DNA of 6,523 nucleotides from Desulfobacula sp. (GTDB lineage: Bacteria; Desulfobacterota; Desulfobacteria; Desulfobacterales; Desulfobacteraceae): NCBI GenBank assembly GCA_023139225.1, contig JAGLNZ010000293.1, positions 1-6,523 of the forward strand, read 5' to 3'. The notes beneath the pieces were generated by a model, which saw only the letters and a program-made list of their open reading frames with translations, did no database searches and was not told the origin of the DNA. Made by a program: the position numbers and the translations under genes. Numbering within the stretch: the first letter of the stretch is position 1; the number at the start of each line of letters is the position of its first letter. Below are positions 1-6,523 of the stretch, piece after piece.

Positions 1-2573
1 GAATCATAGGGTAAAAGGGGGTCGCCCTGTTTCCAGACAACTTCTTCGGGTACGTCAATACTATTTGATTTTTCCTTTAAAGGAAACTCTACTTCTTTTG
101 CCGCAGAAAAGATCAGGTTTTCACCGTCTTTACCCCTGTGGGTCATGGCCACCCGGAGAATGGATTTTTTGCTCTCTTTGGCAGCGCCAAGAATTTCTTT
201 GGATAAATCGGAAAATATATTGGAAAGGGTATCAAAATTTTTGCTTACTATAAATTTCCCGTTTGTTTTTTTGGCAGCATGCTCAAAGGCGTGTTTGTCT
301 TCTTCTCCAACCATACCGATAAAAAGGGTTGATATGTTTGAATCTTTTATTTTTCCTAAGGTTGCTTCAAAGACTTCTTTCTCATCATCATCCACATCAA
401 GGGCAGCATCTGCAAGGTAAACAAGGTATCTTCTATTGGATGGAACAGTGTTAAGTGTTTTCAAAGACATGTTTACGGATGCAAGAATGTTGGTGGTACT
501 CCTTCCTTCCATCTGGGCAATACCTCTTAAGGCAGCTTCTTTTTGAGCGGTCAATACCTGTTCGACAATCACATCCCCACTGAAACTAGATACCTGGATT
601 AAAAAATCATCAGGCAGGTCTTCAATAAATTTTCTTAAGAGCTGGCGTGTTTTTTCCATTCTTTTATCACACCCGGTACATGCATCAGGCCAGGAATCCA
701 TGGAGCCTGAATTGTCCACCATGATACTGATGACCGGCCGATTGGAGGCGCCTGCTGATTTAGGTCTTTCATACTCAATCCTGAACTGGCTGCCAAGGTT
801 GCTGTTAATCTGTTCGAAAACCTGGGTGAGTTTTTCCTCGTCAAGGGCCACATAGTATTCACCTCCTGACATGTCGGCTATCCTGGACAGGGTGTTGACA
901 TCTGATTTTGCTCCAAAACCAATGGTAAACACAGGAATGCGAGACGCGGATACGGCGTCAATCACCTCTTGTTGTGTGGCGGCACTTCCCGGACCTGTAT
1001 CGTTATGGTTGGCATCCACACCATCGGTAAATACCAGCAATGTCGGCCTGTCCGCTGTTAAAAGCATATCAAGGCCCAAAAGAATTGAATCATATAAAGC
1101 GGTTGCCCCATTGGCTTTGACACTTTTTAATGAAGTCAGCACCTGTTTTGGTGTGTTTCCTTTCAAGGGCTTGGGCTGTGTGTCAAAATCCACCACCTGG
1201 ATGCGGGTATTGGAAGGCAGGCCCGATAAAAATTTTTTTGTGGCATTAAGGGCGGCTTTCATCTGGCCGCGCATGGAACCCGAGGAATCTAAGAGCAGGA
1301 CAATATCTGCCGGTGTTTTTATCCGTTCAACCGATACAAGGGTTCCTTTCTGGCCGGCCTCTGCCACTTCAATATTTTTTATATCCGGAACAACCCGGGT
1401 TCGGTCTGTTCCAAGCATAGCGATGTTTAGGACGGCTTTTTTTTGGTCAGCTTTGGCTGAAAGAATTTTCATTTTGCCGGACTGTCCTCTGGCAAAGGCG
1501 TCATTTAGAGATTTCGGCCATTCCACAAAGGTCATTTTCCCGGGTTGAACAGGGATAAAATGGCTTTTTAATAAAGAGACGTCCTCAGCTTCAAATACAG
1601 GATTTACATGGATGGACCACATTCCCGGCGGCAGCCAGAAAAGCGCTTCACCAGAGGGGGTGACGTCTCCCACCTGTGATGCTTGTGAAAACCCGGGATA
1701 AATAGTTTCATCATCATATTCAGGGATGGCAGTGGCAGCACCATAAGGAACATTTTTTACCAGAAGGCCGCCTAAAGCATCTCCGTTTTTTAATTGGGGA
1801 AGAACCCGGCCTTTTTTTATTGAAAGATTGAAAGGAGGTGGATTGTCTCCGGCCCGAAGGCTGAAAGACCAGCGATAGGTTCCGGGAAATTGCGGCATAT
1901 CCTGGATTTCCCAAACCGTACTTTCTCTTGTGTCCCTGTAAGCTGAAAAATGTATATTACGGGTGAGCTTGCCTGTGACAACATTCATATCCGCACCGAT
2001 ATCCAATTCAAGATGATTGTCCTGATCATCAAGGATAAACCCTGAACCGTCTATGTCGAACCGGTCCATTGTCCTGCCGTCATGAATAGTGTAAAAAATA
2101 AATGTCGGATGTTGAGTTGAAATGGAGGCAGTAATGCTTTTGCCCGGCAACAGGGTAATTTTCTCTAGGATTTCACATGAGTATCCATCATTTGCAGGGT
2201 CAATCCTAAAATAAAGTTCCTGGTTTTCACCTGTTTTTTTGTGCGCATAGATAACCTCATCCTCTTGAGAGATTAAATCAACCCTTGTTTCCTGCAGCCA
2301 GAGTTTCAGGTCAGTCTTGCCTTTTTCAATGTCCTGCCATGGTTTATGAAACTTCCATTGTTTTCCCCAGACTTCGCATTGGGTCAACCCCTGATTTGTT
2401 TTACAGATGAAAAAACCCGTACCCTCGGATGTATAATGAAGGTCCTGAATATCATTGATGCCGGCCAGAGGAATCATTGGCGGGGCAGAGGGAGAACAAA
2501 AACCAGTCACGGGATACAAAGATAATAATACAAAACAGAATGTGGACAAAATTAACATTTTTCGAAGTTTCAT
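1..2573 (-). CDS. Exported protein with two tandem von Willebrand factor A domains (3' end beyond window)
   Basis: The frame is open without a stop from the ATG at 2573-2571 to the left edge, giving 857 codons; the C-terminus is missing. The start is supported by AGGAGG five bases upstream and by a signal-peptide-like N-terminus: MKLRK, a hydrophobic core to about residue 22, then a probable signal peptidase I site near V-T-G (22-24). Residues about 30-420 look beta-rich and I do not recognise a family. VWA domain 1 (about 422-605) has a complete MIDAS: D429-S-S431-G-S433, T491 and D517 (in FTDGVD). VWA domain 2 (about 614-800) has D620-N-S622-G-S624, T693/T694 and D722, so it also looks metal-competent. 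A CTGC motif (C632, C635) follows the second MIDAS loop, and an Asp-rich run (LDVDDDE) follows D722. VWA domains generally bind protein partners through a divalent cation. Here a periplasmic or surface adhesion or assembly role is inferred; the specific function is unknown. The gene is divergent from the downstream kinase. Confidence 0.9.
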   Translation of the reverse strand, partial: MKLRKMLILSTFCFVLLSLYPVTGFCSPSAPPMIPLAGINDIQDLHYTSEGTGFFICKTNQGLTQCEVWGKQWKFHKPWQDIEKGKTDLKLWLQETRVDLISQEDEVIYAHKKTGENQELYFRIDPANDGYSCEILEKITLLPGKSITASISTQHPTFIFYTIHDGRTMDRFDIDGSGFILDDQDNHLELDIGADMNVVTGKLTRNIHFSAYRDTRESTVWEIQDMPQFPGTYRWSFSLRAGDNPPPFNLSIKKGRVLPQLKNGDALGGLLVKNVPYGAATAIPEYDDETIYPGFSQASQVGDVTPSGEALFWLPPGMWSIHVNPVFEAEDVSLLKSHFIPVQPGKMTFVEWPKSLNDAFARGQSGKMKILSAKADQKKAVLNIAMLGTDRTRVVPDIKNIEVAEAGQKGTLVSVERIKTPADIVLLLDSSGSMRGQMKAALNATKKFLSGLPSNTRIQVVDFDTQPKPLKGNTPKQVLTSLKSVKANGATALYDSILLGLDMLLTADRPTLLVFTDGVDANHNDTGPGSAATQQEVIDAVSASRIPVFTIGFGAKSDVNTLSRIADMSGGEYYVALDEEKLTQVFEQINSNLGSQFRIEYERPKSAGASNRPVISIMVDNSGSMDSWPDACTGCDKRMEKTRQLLRKFIEDLPDDFLIQVSSFSGDVIVEQVLTAQKEAALRGIAQMEGRSTTNILASVNMSLKTLNTVPSNRRYLVYLADAALDVDDDEKEVFEATLGKIKDSNISTLFIGMVGEEDKHAFEHAAKKTNGKFIVSKNFDTLSNIFSDLSKEILGAAKESKKSILRVAMTHRGKDGENLIFSAAKEVEFPLKEKSNSIDVPEEVVWKQGDPLLPYD

Positions 2574-2578
2574 GGAAT

Positions 2579-2584
2579 CCTCCT
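2579..2584 (-). promoter_or_regulatory. Ribosome binding site of the VWA-protein gene
   Basis: On the minus strand this reads AGGAGG, a full-strength Shine-Dalgarno, with a five-base spacer to the ATG at 2573. It fixes the start of the VWA-domain gene and agrees with the signal peptide that begins there. Confidence 0.85.
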
Positions 2585-2637
2585 GAAACGTATTTGATTA
2601 TGCAAACCTGGATATCAGTTAAATTGCAAATGATTTT

Positions 2638-2643
2638 AGTATA
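2638..2643 (-). promoter_or_regulatory. Candidate -10 element for the VWA-protein gene
   Basis: The minus strand reads TATACT, five of six matches to the sigma-70 -10 consensus. It would give a leader of roughly 55-60 bases before the ATG at 2573. No good -35 is found at 16-18 bases; the best TTG-type hexamer (TTTGAT, 2663-2658) is only 14 bases away. In AT-rich DNA such a match can arise by chance, so this is tentative. Confidence 0.3.
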
Positions 2644-2712
2644 AAAAATGATCGGAAATCAAACTTATTTAAAAAATTCCTCTTTAATTTAACCTGTTCC
2701 AAAAAGGTAGCG

Positions 2713-2745
2713 ATTGATTAATTAAAATGATATAGTATTGATTAA
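2713..2745. repeat. Pair of 9-bp direct repeats (ATTGATTAA) in the divergent region
   Basis: ATTGATTAA occurs at 2713-2721 and again at 2737-2745, a start-to-start distance of 24 bases. The second copy lies just upstream of the consensus -10 at 2757-2762, at the place where a -35 box or an activator site would sit. The first copy overlaps the 8-bp palindrome TTAATTAA (2718-2725). The pair could be an operator for a regulator of one or both divergent genes, but low-complexity AT-rich DNA makes chance repetition quite possible. Confidence 0.35.
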
Positions 2746-2756
2746 ATAATATAATT

Positions 2757-2762
2757 TATAAT
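2757..2762 (+). promoter_or_regulatory. Candidate -10 element for the hybrid kinase gene
   Basis: The plus strand reads TATAAT, a perfect sigma-70 -10 hexamer. Transcription would begin near 2769, leaving a leader of about 40 bases before the kinase start. The hexamer at the ideal 17-base spacing (2734-2739, AGTATT) is a poor -35, which would be consistent with an activator-dependent promoter, or with chance in AT-rich sequence. Confidence 0.4.
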
Positions 2763-2810
2763 AAGGCGCCTGGGTTTTTTTAAGGACAATTATTTCAATT
2801 TTTTAAGGTA

Positions 2811-5567
2811 GTGAATCATTTTATGCTTCTTGCGAAGTTAAAATTTAGAAACAAGCTGTTGATAACTTTTTTGTTTGTTTTTATTCCGTTAATTTTAATT
2901 GGCAGCACCATTGCTTATTACCAGATAAAAAGCAGACTTCAAGCAAGTATTGAAAAAGAGCTGCAGGACACAACCGACTCTTTGTTAAACCTGATAAAAA
3001 CTTCCGCCTCGGTTTCCATAAAAAACAGGCTCCATGCCATTGCTGAAAAAAATCTGGAAATTGCCCAGTATTTTTATAGTAAACATCGATCCGGCTTGTT
3101 GACCAGGTCCCAGGCCATTAAAATAATTGAAGAGATATTTTCAAGTCAGTCTATTGGAATAAGCGGGTATATTTATTGCCTTAACTCTAAGGGTATCGTT
3201 ACGATTCATCCAAACGACAAGGTAAGGAATTCTGATGTTTCACAGTTTGGTTTTGTTCAAAAACAGATGGAAATAAAAGATGGTTATCTTGAATATGACT
3301 GGAAAAATCCAGGTGAGCCTCAAGAACGGCCCAAAGCCCTTTATATGGTTTATTATAAGCCGCTTGACTGGATCATTTCCGTGTCTTCCTATCGTGGAGA
3401 ATTTAATCATCTGGTGAATATTGATGATTTCAGAGAAAGTATTCTTTCCCACAAATCAGGAAAATCCGGGTATGCCTATGTTCTTAATGAAGAAGGAACA
3501 GCAGTGGTGCATCCAAAGCTTCAGGGAATCAATCTGTTGCAGCAGTCAGAGTACCCGAACCAATTTTTAAAACAGATTCTTAAAGAGAAAAACGGAAAAA
3601 TCAATTATTTCTGGAAAAATCCTGGTGAACCTGCATTCCGTGAAAAGATCGTTATTTTCAAATATCTGCCGGAATACAAATGGATCATTGCCTCTTCAAG
3701 CTATGTCGAGGAAATCTATTCACCTTTGAAAACATTCAGGAATTTTTTAATTGCCGCACTTATTTCAATTCTTTTATTATCTGTTGGGATAGCATATTTA
3801 ATCAGCAAATCTGTTACAAAACCACTTACATCATTAATGGATAAACTTGAAGAAGGGTCCAAAGGTAATTTTTCCGTTCGTATGGATGATGGCGGCCCTG
3901 ACGAGTTTGGCAAATTATCCCGGCATTTTAATTCTTTTATGGACCAGTTGGAACACAATAATGAAGAGATTGAAGCAGAAATTCAAAAAAATGTTGAAAC
4001 CCGGGCAGCTCTGGTAGATAACGATTTAAAGCTCCGCAGTCTTTTTGATCAATCTTTTCAGTTTACGAGTATTTTATCCCCTTCAGGAATACTTGAGGAG
4101 GTGAACCAGAGCGGGCTTGATTTTGCCGGATGTACAGCGGCAGATGTTGCGTATAAACCCTTTTGGCAGACGCCATGGTGGCGTCATGACCAACAGGTTC
4201 AAGAACAATTGAAAGAGGCTGTTAAAAAAGCGATTCAGGGCAATTTTGTGCGATATGAGACCACAAATATTTCAAAAGACGATAAGATCAAAAATTTTGA
4301 TATTTCTATGAAACCTGTTTTTAACCCTTCAGGAGAAGTTGCGTTCATCATCGCAGAAGGCAGGGATATTACAGAGTATAAACTGGCTGCCATGGAAAGA
4401 AAAAATCTGGCGGTTCAATTGGAAAAATCACAGAAAATGGAGGCAATCGGTACACTTGCAGGAGGAATTGCTCATGATTTCAATAATATTCTATCCGGAA
4501 TTCTTGGATATGCACAATTAGCAGAGCTGAGCCTGGACAATACGATAAAAGCAAAAGGACATATTAAGCAGGTTGTCAAAGGTGCCCAGCGAGCGGCAGG
4601 GCTTACCCAGCAGATTCTGACATTCAGCCGTCAGACAGAGTATGAAAAACATCCGTTAAATTTATATCTTGTAGTAAAAGAAGCCCTGAAATTATTGCGC
4701 TCTTCTATTCCCACTACCATTGAAATCAGTGAAAATATAGTTTCAACGGCAAAGATAATGGCTGATCCTACTCAGATGCATCAGGTAATTATGAATCTTT
4801 GCACAAATGCATACCATGCCATGGGAGAGATCGGTGGTATTCTGACGGTACAACTTTTCGAAGTTGAGATTTCACATGATAAAGATATTTTTGATCATAG
4901 TATGAAAAAAGGAAAATATCTTCTGCTTGAGATCACTGATACGGGTACAGGTATGGATGAAAAGACCTTATTAAAGGCATTTGATCCGTATTTTACCACC
5001 AAGGAGGTTGGAAAGGGGACAGGATTTGGCCTGGCCCTGGTCCATGCAATCGTTGAAGAGCATGACGGTTATATAAAAGTTAAAAGTTCGCCGGGACAGG
5101 GGTCAAGTTTTTATGTCTACATGCCCGTGGTTGACCCTGAGACAAATCCTTATACAAGCAAAAAAGAAGAGAAATCATTCAAGGGCGGGACTGAAAAGAT
5201 CATGGTCGTTGATGATGAAGAAGATATTCGCAAAATTGTTCAGGAATTTCTGCAGGTTCACGGTTACTCGGTAACAACCTTTGGAAATGGAGCCAACGCC
5301 TTTGAAGCCTTTGAAAAAGATCCGAATTATTTTGATCTGATTGTTACGGATATGACCATGCCCCGGATGACGGGTGATGAGCTTTCCAGAAGAGTGTTCA
5401 AGTTTCGACAGGACATGCCCGTCATCCTGTGCACAGGATACAGTGAGACGATTTCAGAAACAAAAGCCCTTGAAATGGGTATTAGAAAATATGTTCAAAA
5501 ACCCTTCTCCAACGAGTATCTGGCGGGTTTAATCCGGGAGATACTGGATAAGGATGTTACTTCCTGA
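2811..5567 (+). CDS. Hybrid sensor histidine kinase: dCache-like sensor, HAMP, PAS, HisKA, HATPase, receiver
   Basis: A complete 918-residue membrane kinase. TM1 (about 16-36) and TM2 (about 312-332) flank an extracytoplasmic sensor built of two similar Cache modules (SGYIY at 118 and SGYAY at 219; WKNPGEP at 164 and 268; WII..SSY at 187 and 291). HAMP (about 332-385, P338) and a PAS domain (about 406-526, FWQTPWW at 451-457, GRDITEYK at its end) follow. The HisKA motif IAHDFNN places the phosphorylated histidine at H555, an NtrB-like type. The ATPase has N662/N666, D710-T-G-T-G, FDPYFTTK (724-731) and GKGTGFG (734-740). The C-terminal receiver has D801/D802, phospho-acceptor D847, T875 and K897, so every catalytic residue is present. 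The expected flow is ligand, H555, D847, then an unlinked HPt or regulator, because no output domain is attached and no partner is visible. The ligand is unknown. The start is GTG 2811, or ATG 2823 (four residues shorter); AAGG at 2805-2808 is too close to the first and rather far from the second. Confidence 0.96.
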   Translation: MNHFMLLAKLKFRNKLLITFLFVFIPLILIGSTIAYYQIKSRLQASIEKELQDTTDSLLNLIKTSASVSIKNRLHAIAEKNLEIAQYFYSKHRSGLLTRSQAIKIIEEIFSSQSIGISGYIYCLNSKGIVTIHPNDKVRNSDVSQFGFVQKQMEIKDGYLEYDWKNPGEPQERPKALYMVYYKPLDWIISVSSYRGEFNHLVNIDDFRESILSHKSGKSGYAYVLNEEGTAVVHPKLQGINLLQQSEYPNQFLKQILKEKNGKINYFWKNPGEPAFREKIVIFKYLPEYKWIIASSSYVEEIYSPLKTFRNFLIAALISILLLSVGIAYLISKSVTKPLTSLMDKLEEGSKGNFSVRMDDGGPDEFGKLSRHFNSFMDQLEHNNEEIEAEIQKNVETRAALVDNDLKLRSLFDQSFQFTSILSPSGILEEVNQSGLDFAGCTAADVAYKPFWQTPWWRHDQQVQEQLKEAVKKAIQGNFVRYETTNISKDDKIKNFDISMKPVFNPSGEVAFIIAEGRDITEYKLAAMERKNLAVQLEKSQKMEAIGTLAGGIAHDFNNILSGILGYAQLAELSLDNTIKAKGHIKQVVKGAQRAAGLTQQILTFSRQTEYEKHPLNLYLVVKEALKLLRSSIPTTIEISENIVSTAKIMADPTQMHQVIMNLCTNAYHAMGEIGGILTVQLFEVEISHDKDIFDHSMKKGKYLLLEITDTGTGMDEKTLLKAFDPYFTTKEVGKGTGFGLALVHAIVEEHDGYIKVKSSPGQGSSFYVYMPVVDPETNPYTSKKEEKSFKGGTEKIMVVDDEEDIRKIVQEFLQVHGYSVTTFGNGANAFEAFEKDPNYFDLIVTDMTMPRMTGDELSRRVFKFRQDMPVILCTGYSETISETKALEMGIRKYVQKPFSNEYLAGLIREILDKDVTS

Positions 5568-5569
5568 TG

Positions 5570-6523
5570 TCAGTCGATATGGCGGACCGTGAGAACAGGA
5601 CAGGAAGCTGTGCTGATGACCCGATCAGTTGTAGAACCAACCAGAAACTGTTCCAAAAGACTGTGGCCGCGAACCCCTACTACGATCATGTCCACTTCTT
5701 TTTTCTCGGCATAGTTGATCAATTCCTTATAAGGCTGGCCTTCAAGCAGTATGGTAACGGGGCTGCACCAGTTCCGGCTGTTTTCAGGAACCATATGTGA
5801 AAGCTGTCTTTCAAGCCGGCTTAACAGGGAGCTTTTTTTCTGCCAATCCTTATCCGTCGCATTTTTCTGAAGATCAAGATATTCCGAACGGGTCCAGCCG
5901 ATATGGTCACCCTCCTGTATTTTTACATAGTCATAGGCTGTTAAGTCAATTTGTTCCGTTGGCCTGATAACATGGGCCAGATAAAGTTGTGTCTGAAATT
6001 CCTGTGCCAGGCTCAGGGCATAGTCAAAAGCAAGCTGGGAATCCTGGGAGAAATCGCATCCCACAAGAATTCGTTTTAATTTTATACTGTCCTCAACCGG
6101 TGAAACCAAATGGTTTTCAGATGAGTGCAGGACCAGAAGCGGGCATGACAGGATTTTCATCAGCCTGCTTGTGACAGAGCCGATTAAAAATCGTTTTACA
6201 CCTGATCCGCCATGGGTTGCTGCAATGACCATATCCACATCATTTTCAAGGGCAGTTCGTTGGATCTCGTCTGCCGGGTGTCCTGCTGAAACTAGTATCT
6301 CACATTCAATATCAAAGGCTTCCACCATTTTTTTAAGTCTGTCCCTGGAATGCCGGATGCGCTCACCATCAATATCGGCATAGTTAAGATATGGTGCCAT
6401 ATGGCTTGAAATCATCAGTGTTCCCGGTACAACATGGCACAAACAAAATTTTGAACCAAACTCTGAGGCCAGTGATTTTCCATAGGACAGGATCGTATTG
6501 GTAAAGTCTGAAAAATCGATTGC
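5570..6523 (-). CDS. Tandem universal stress protein (two UspA domains), 5' end beyond window
   Basis: The frame is open from the right edge to the TGA at 5572-5570: 317 codons, missing only the first few. The visible protein begins AIDFSD, which in UspA proteins normally follows a short strand of the form KKILV, so the true start lies about 8-15 codons outside. An internal TTG at 6442 or ATG at 6435 would cut off the first beta strand and is not the start. Domain 1 runs to about PLLVLHSS and domain 2 starts at KRILVGCDFS; each carries the nucleotide-contacting Asp of the D-F-S type. The ATP loop G-x2-G-x9-G-S/T is exact in domain 2 (GVRG then GST, 5677-5633). In domain 1 the first glycine is alanine (ATHG then GSV, 6220-6176), a common variant. 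Domain 2 has a longer, charged middle segment (around 5800-5930). UspA proteins are cytoplasmic nucleotide-binding stress factors; the specific role here is unknown. The gene is convergent with the kinase gene, two bases apart. Confidence 0.93.
   Translation of the reverse strand, partial: AIDFSDFTNTILSYGKSLASEFGSKFCLCHVVPGTLMISSHMAPYLNYADIDGERIRHSRDRLKKMVEAFDIECEILVSAGHPADEIQRTALENDVDMVIAATHGGSGVKRFLIGSVTSRLMKILSCPLLVLHSSENHLVSPVEDSIKLKRILVGCDFSQDSQLAFDYALSLAQEFQTQLYLAHVIRPTEQIDLTAYDYVKIQEGDHIGWTRSEYLDLQKNATDKDWQKKSSLLSRLERQLSHMVPENSRNWCSPVTILLEGQPYKELINYAEKKEVDMIVVGVRGHSLLEQFLVGSTTDRVISTASCPVLTVRHID

Larger units (their letters stand above)
2574..2810. promoter_or_regulatory. AT-rich divergent intergenic control region
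   Basis: These 237 bases separate the start of the VWA-protein gene (minus) from the start of the hybrid kinase gene (plus), so promoters for both must lie here or the genes would be untranscribed. The segment is strikingly AT-rich, especially 2640-2764, and holds no convincing coding frame. Inside it I see a consensus -10 for the kinase, a weaker -10 for the VWA gene, and two copies of ATTGATTAA 24 bases apart. No sigma-54 type GG/GC pair stood out, and no transcription-factor site can be named. Confidence 0.7.

Noticed and set aside
65..420. Two overlapping short plus-strand frames
   Set aside because: Both are antisense to the C-terminal part of the VWA protein, which reads without interruption through here; their products look like random translation.
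871..1548. Plus-strand open frame of 225 codons
   Set aside because: It lies wholly antisense to the first VWA domain, whose MIDAS residues are all intact on the minus strand; its own product has no recognisable motif and no good ribosome binding site.
2490..2510. Lipoprotein signal (cysteine at residue 26 of the VWA protein)
   Set aside because: The residues before it are T-G-F; phenylalanine at -1 does not fit a lipobox, so an ordinary Sec signal peptide is more likely.
2764..2782. Palindrome AGGCGCCT followed by a T-run, as a terminator
   Set aside because: The 8-bp palindrome leaves no loop for a hairpin stem, and the position between a consensus -10 and the kinase start makes no sense for termination of either divergent gene.
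3240..3958. Minus-strand frames inside the kinase gene
   Set aside because: They overlap the Cache, TM2 and HAMP coding region, which has clear domain content on the plus strand.
5567..6383. Plus-strand frames opposite the Usp gene
   Set aside because: The minus-strand UspA product is well conserved with both nucleotide loops; these are shadows of it.
6433..6442. TTG at 6442 or ATG at 6435 as the Usp start
   Set aside because: The same frame continues upstream to the window edge and encodes AIDFSD and the first helix of a UspA domain, so the real start is outside the window.

Overview
The window carries three protein-coding genes and one AT-rich intergenic region. It is ordinary bacterial chromosome: I see no RNA gene, CRISPR array, insertion sequence, phage gene or origin. 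The gene repertoire fits a Gram-negative, environmental, probably anaerobic bacterium: an NtrB-like (HDFNN-type) hybrid histidine kinase with periplasmic Cache sensor domains, a two-domain universal stress protein, and an exported protein with two von Willebrand A domains. Moderate GC and protein style suggest a sulfate-reducer-like deltaproteobacterium (Desulfobacterales), but that assignment is inference from general resemblance, not from a marker gene.

Layout: (1) 1-2573, minus strand, is one continuous reading frame that begins at 2573 behind a strong Shine-Dalgarno and runs off the left edge. It encodes an exported protein with a signal peptide, a roughly 400-residue beta-rich N-terminal region of unknown type, and two consecutive VWA domains, each with a complete metal-ion-dependent adhesion site. 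(2) 2574-2810 is a very AT-rich divergent intergenic region with candidate promoters and a pair of 9-bp direct repeats. (3) 2811-5567, plus strand, encodes a hybrid sensor histidine kinase: TM, two Cache modules, TM, HAMP, PAS, HisKA, HATPase, receiver. (4) 5570-6523, minus strand, encodes a tandem UspA protein whose 5' end lies just beyond the right edge. It ends tail-to-tail with the kinase gene, with only two bases between the stop codons.

How the genes relate: the kinase and the VWA gene are divergent and could share a control region, but the kinase has no DNA-binding output domain and no partner regulator is visible here. A link between envelope sensing, the VWA surface or periplasmic protein and the stress protein is therefore only suggested by position. 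I found nothing that clearly marks a previously undescribed system. The most distinctive details are the twin-MIDAS VWA protein with a CxxC beside its second metal site, the clear internal duplication in the kinase sensor, and the 2-bp convergent junction.
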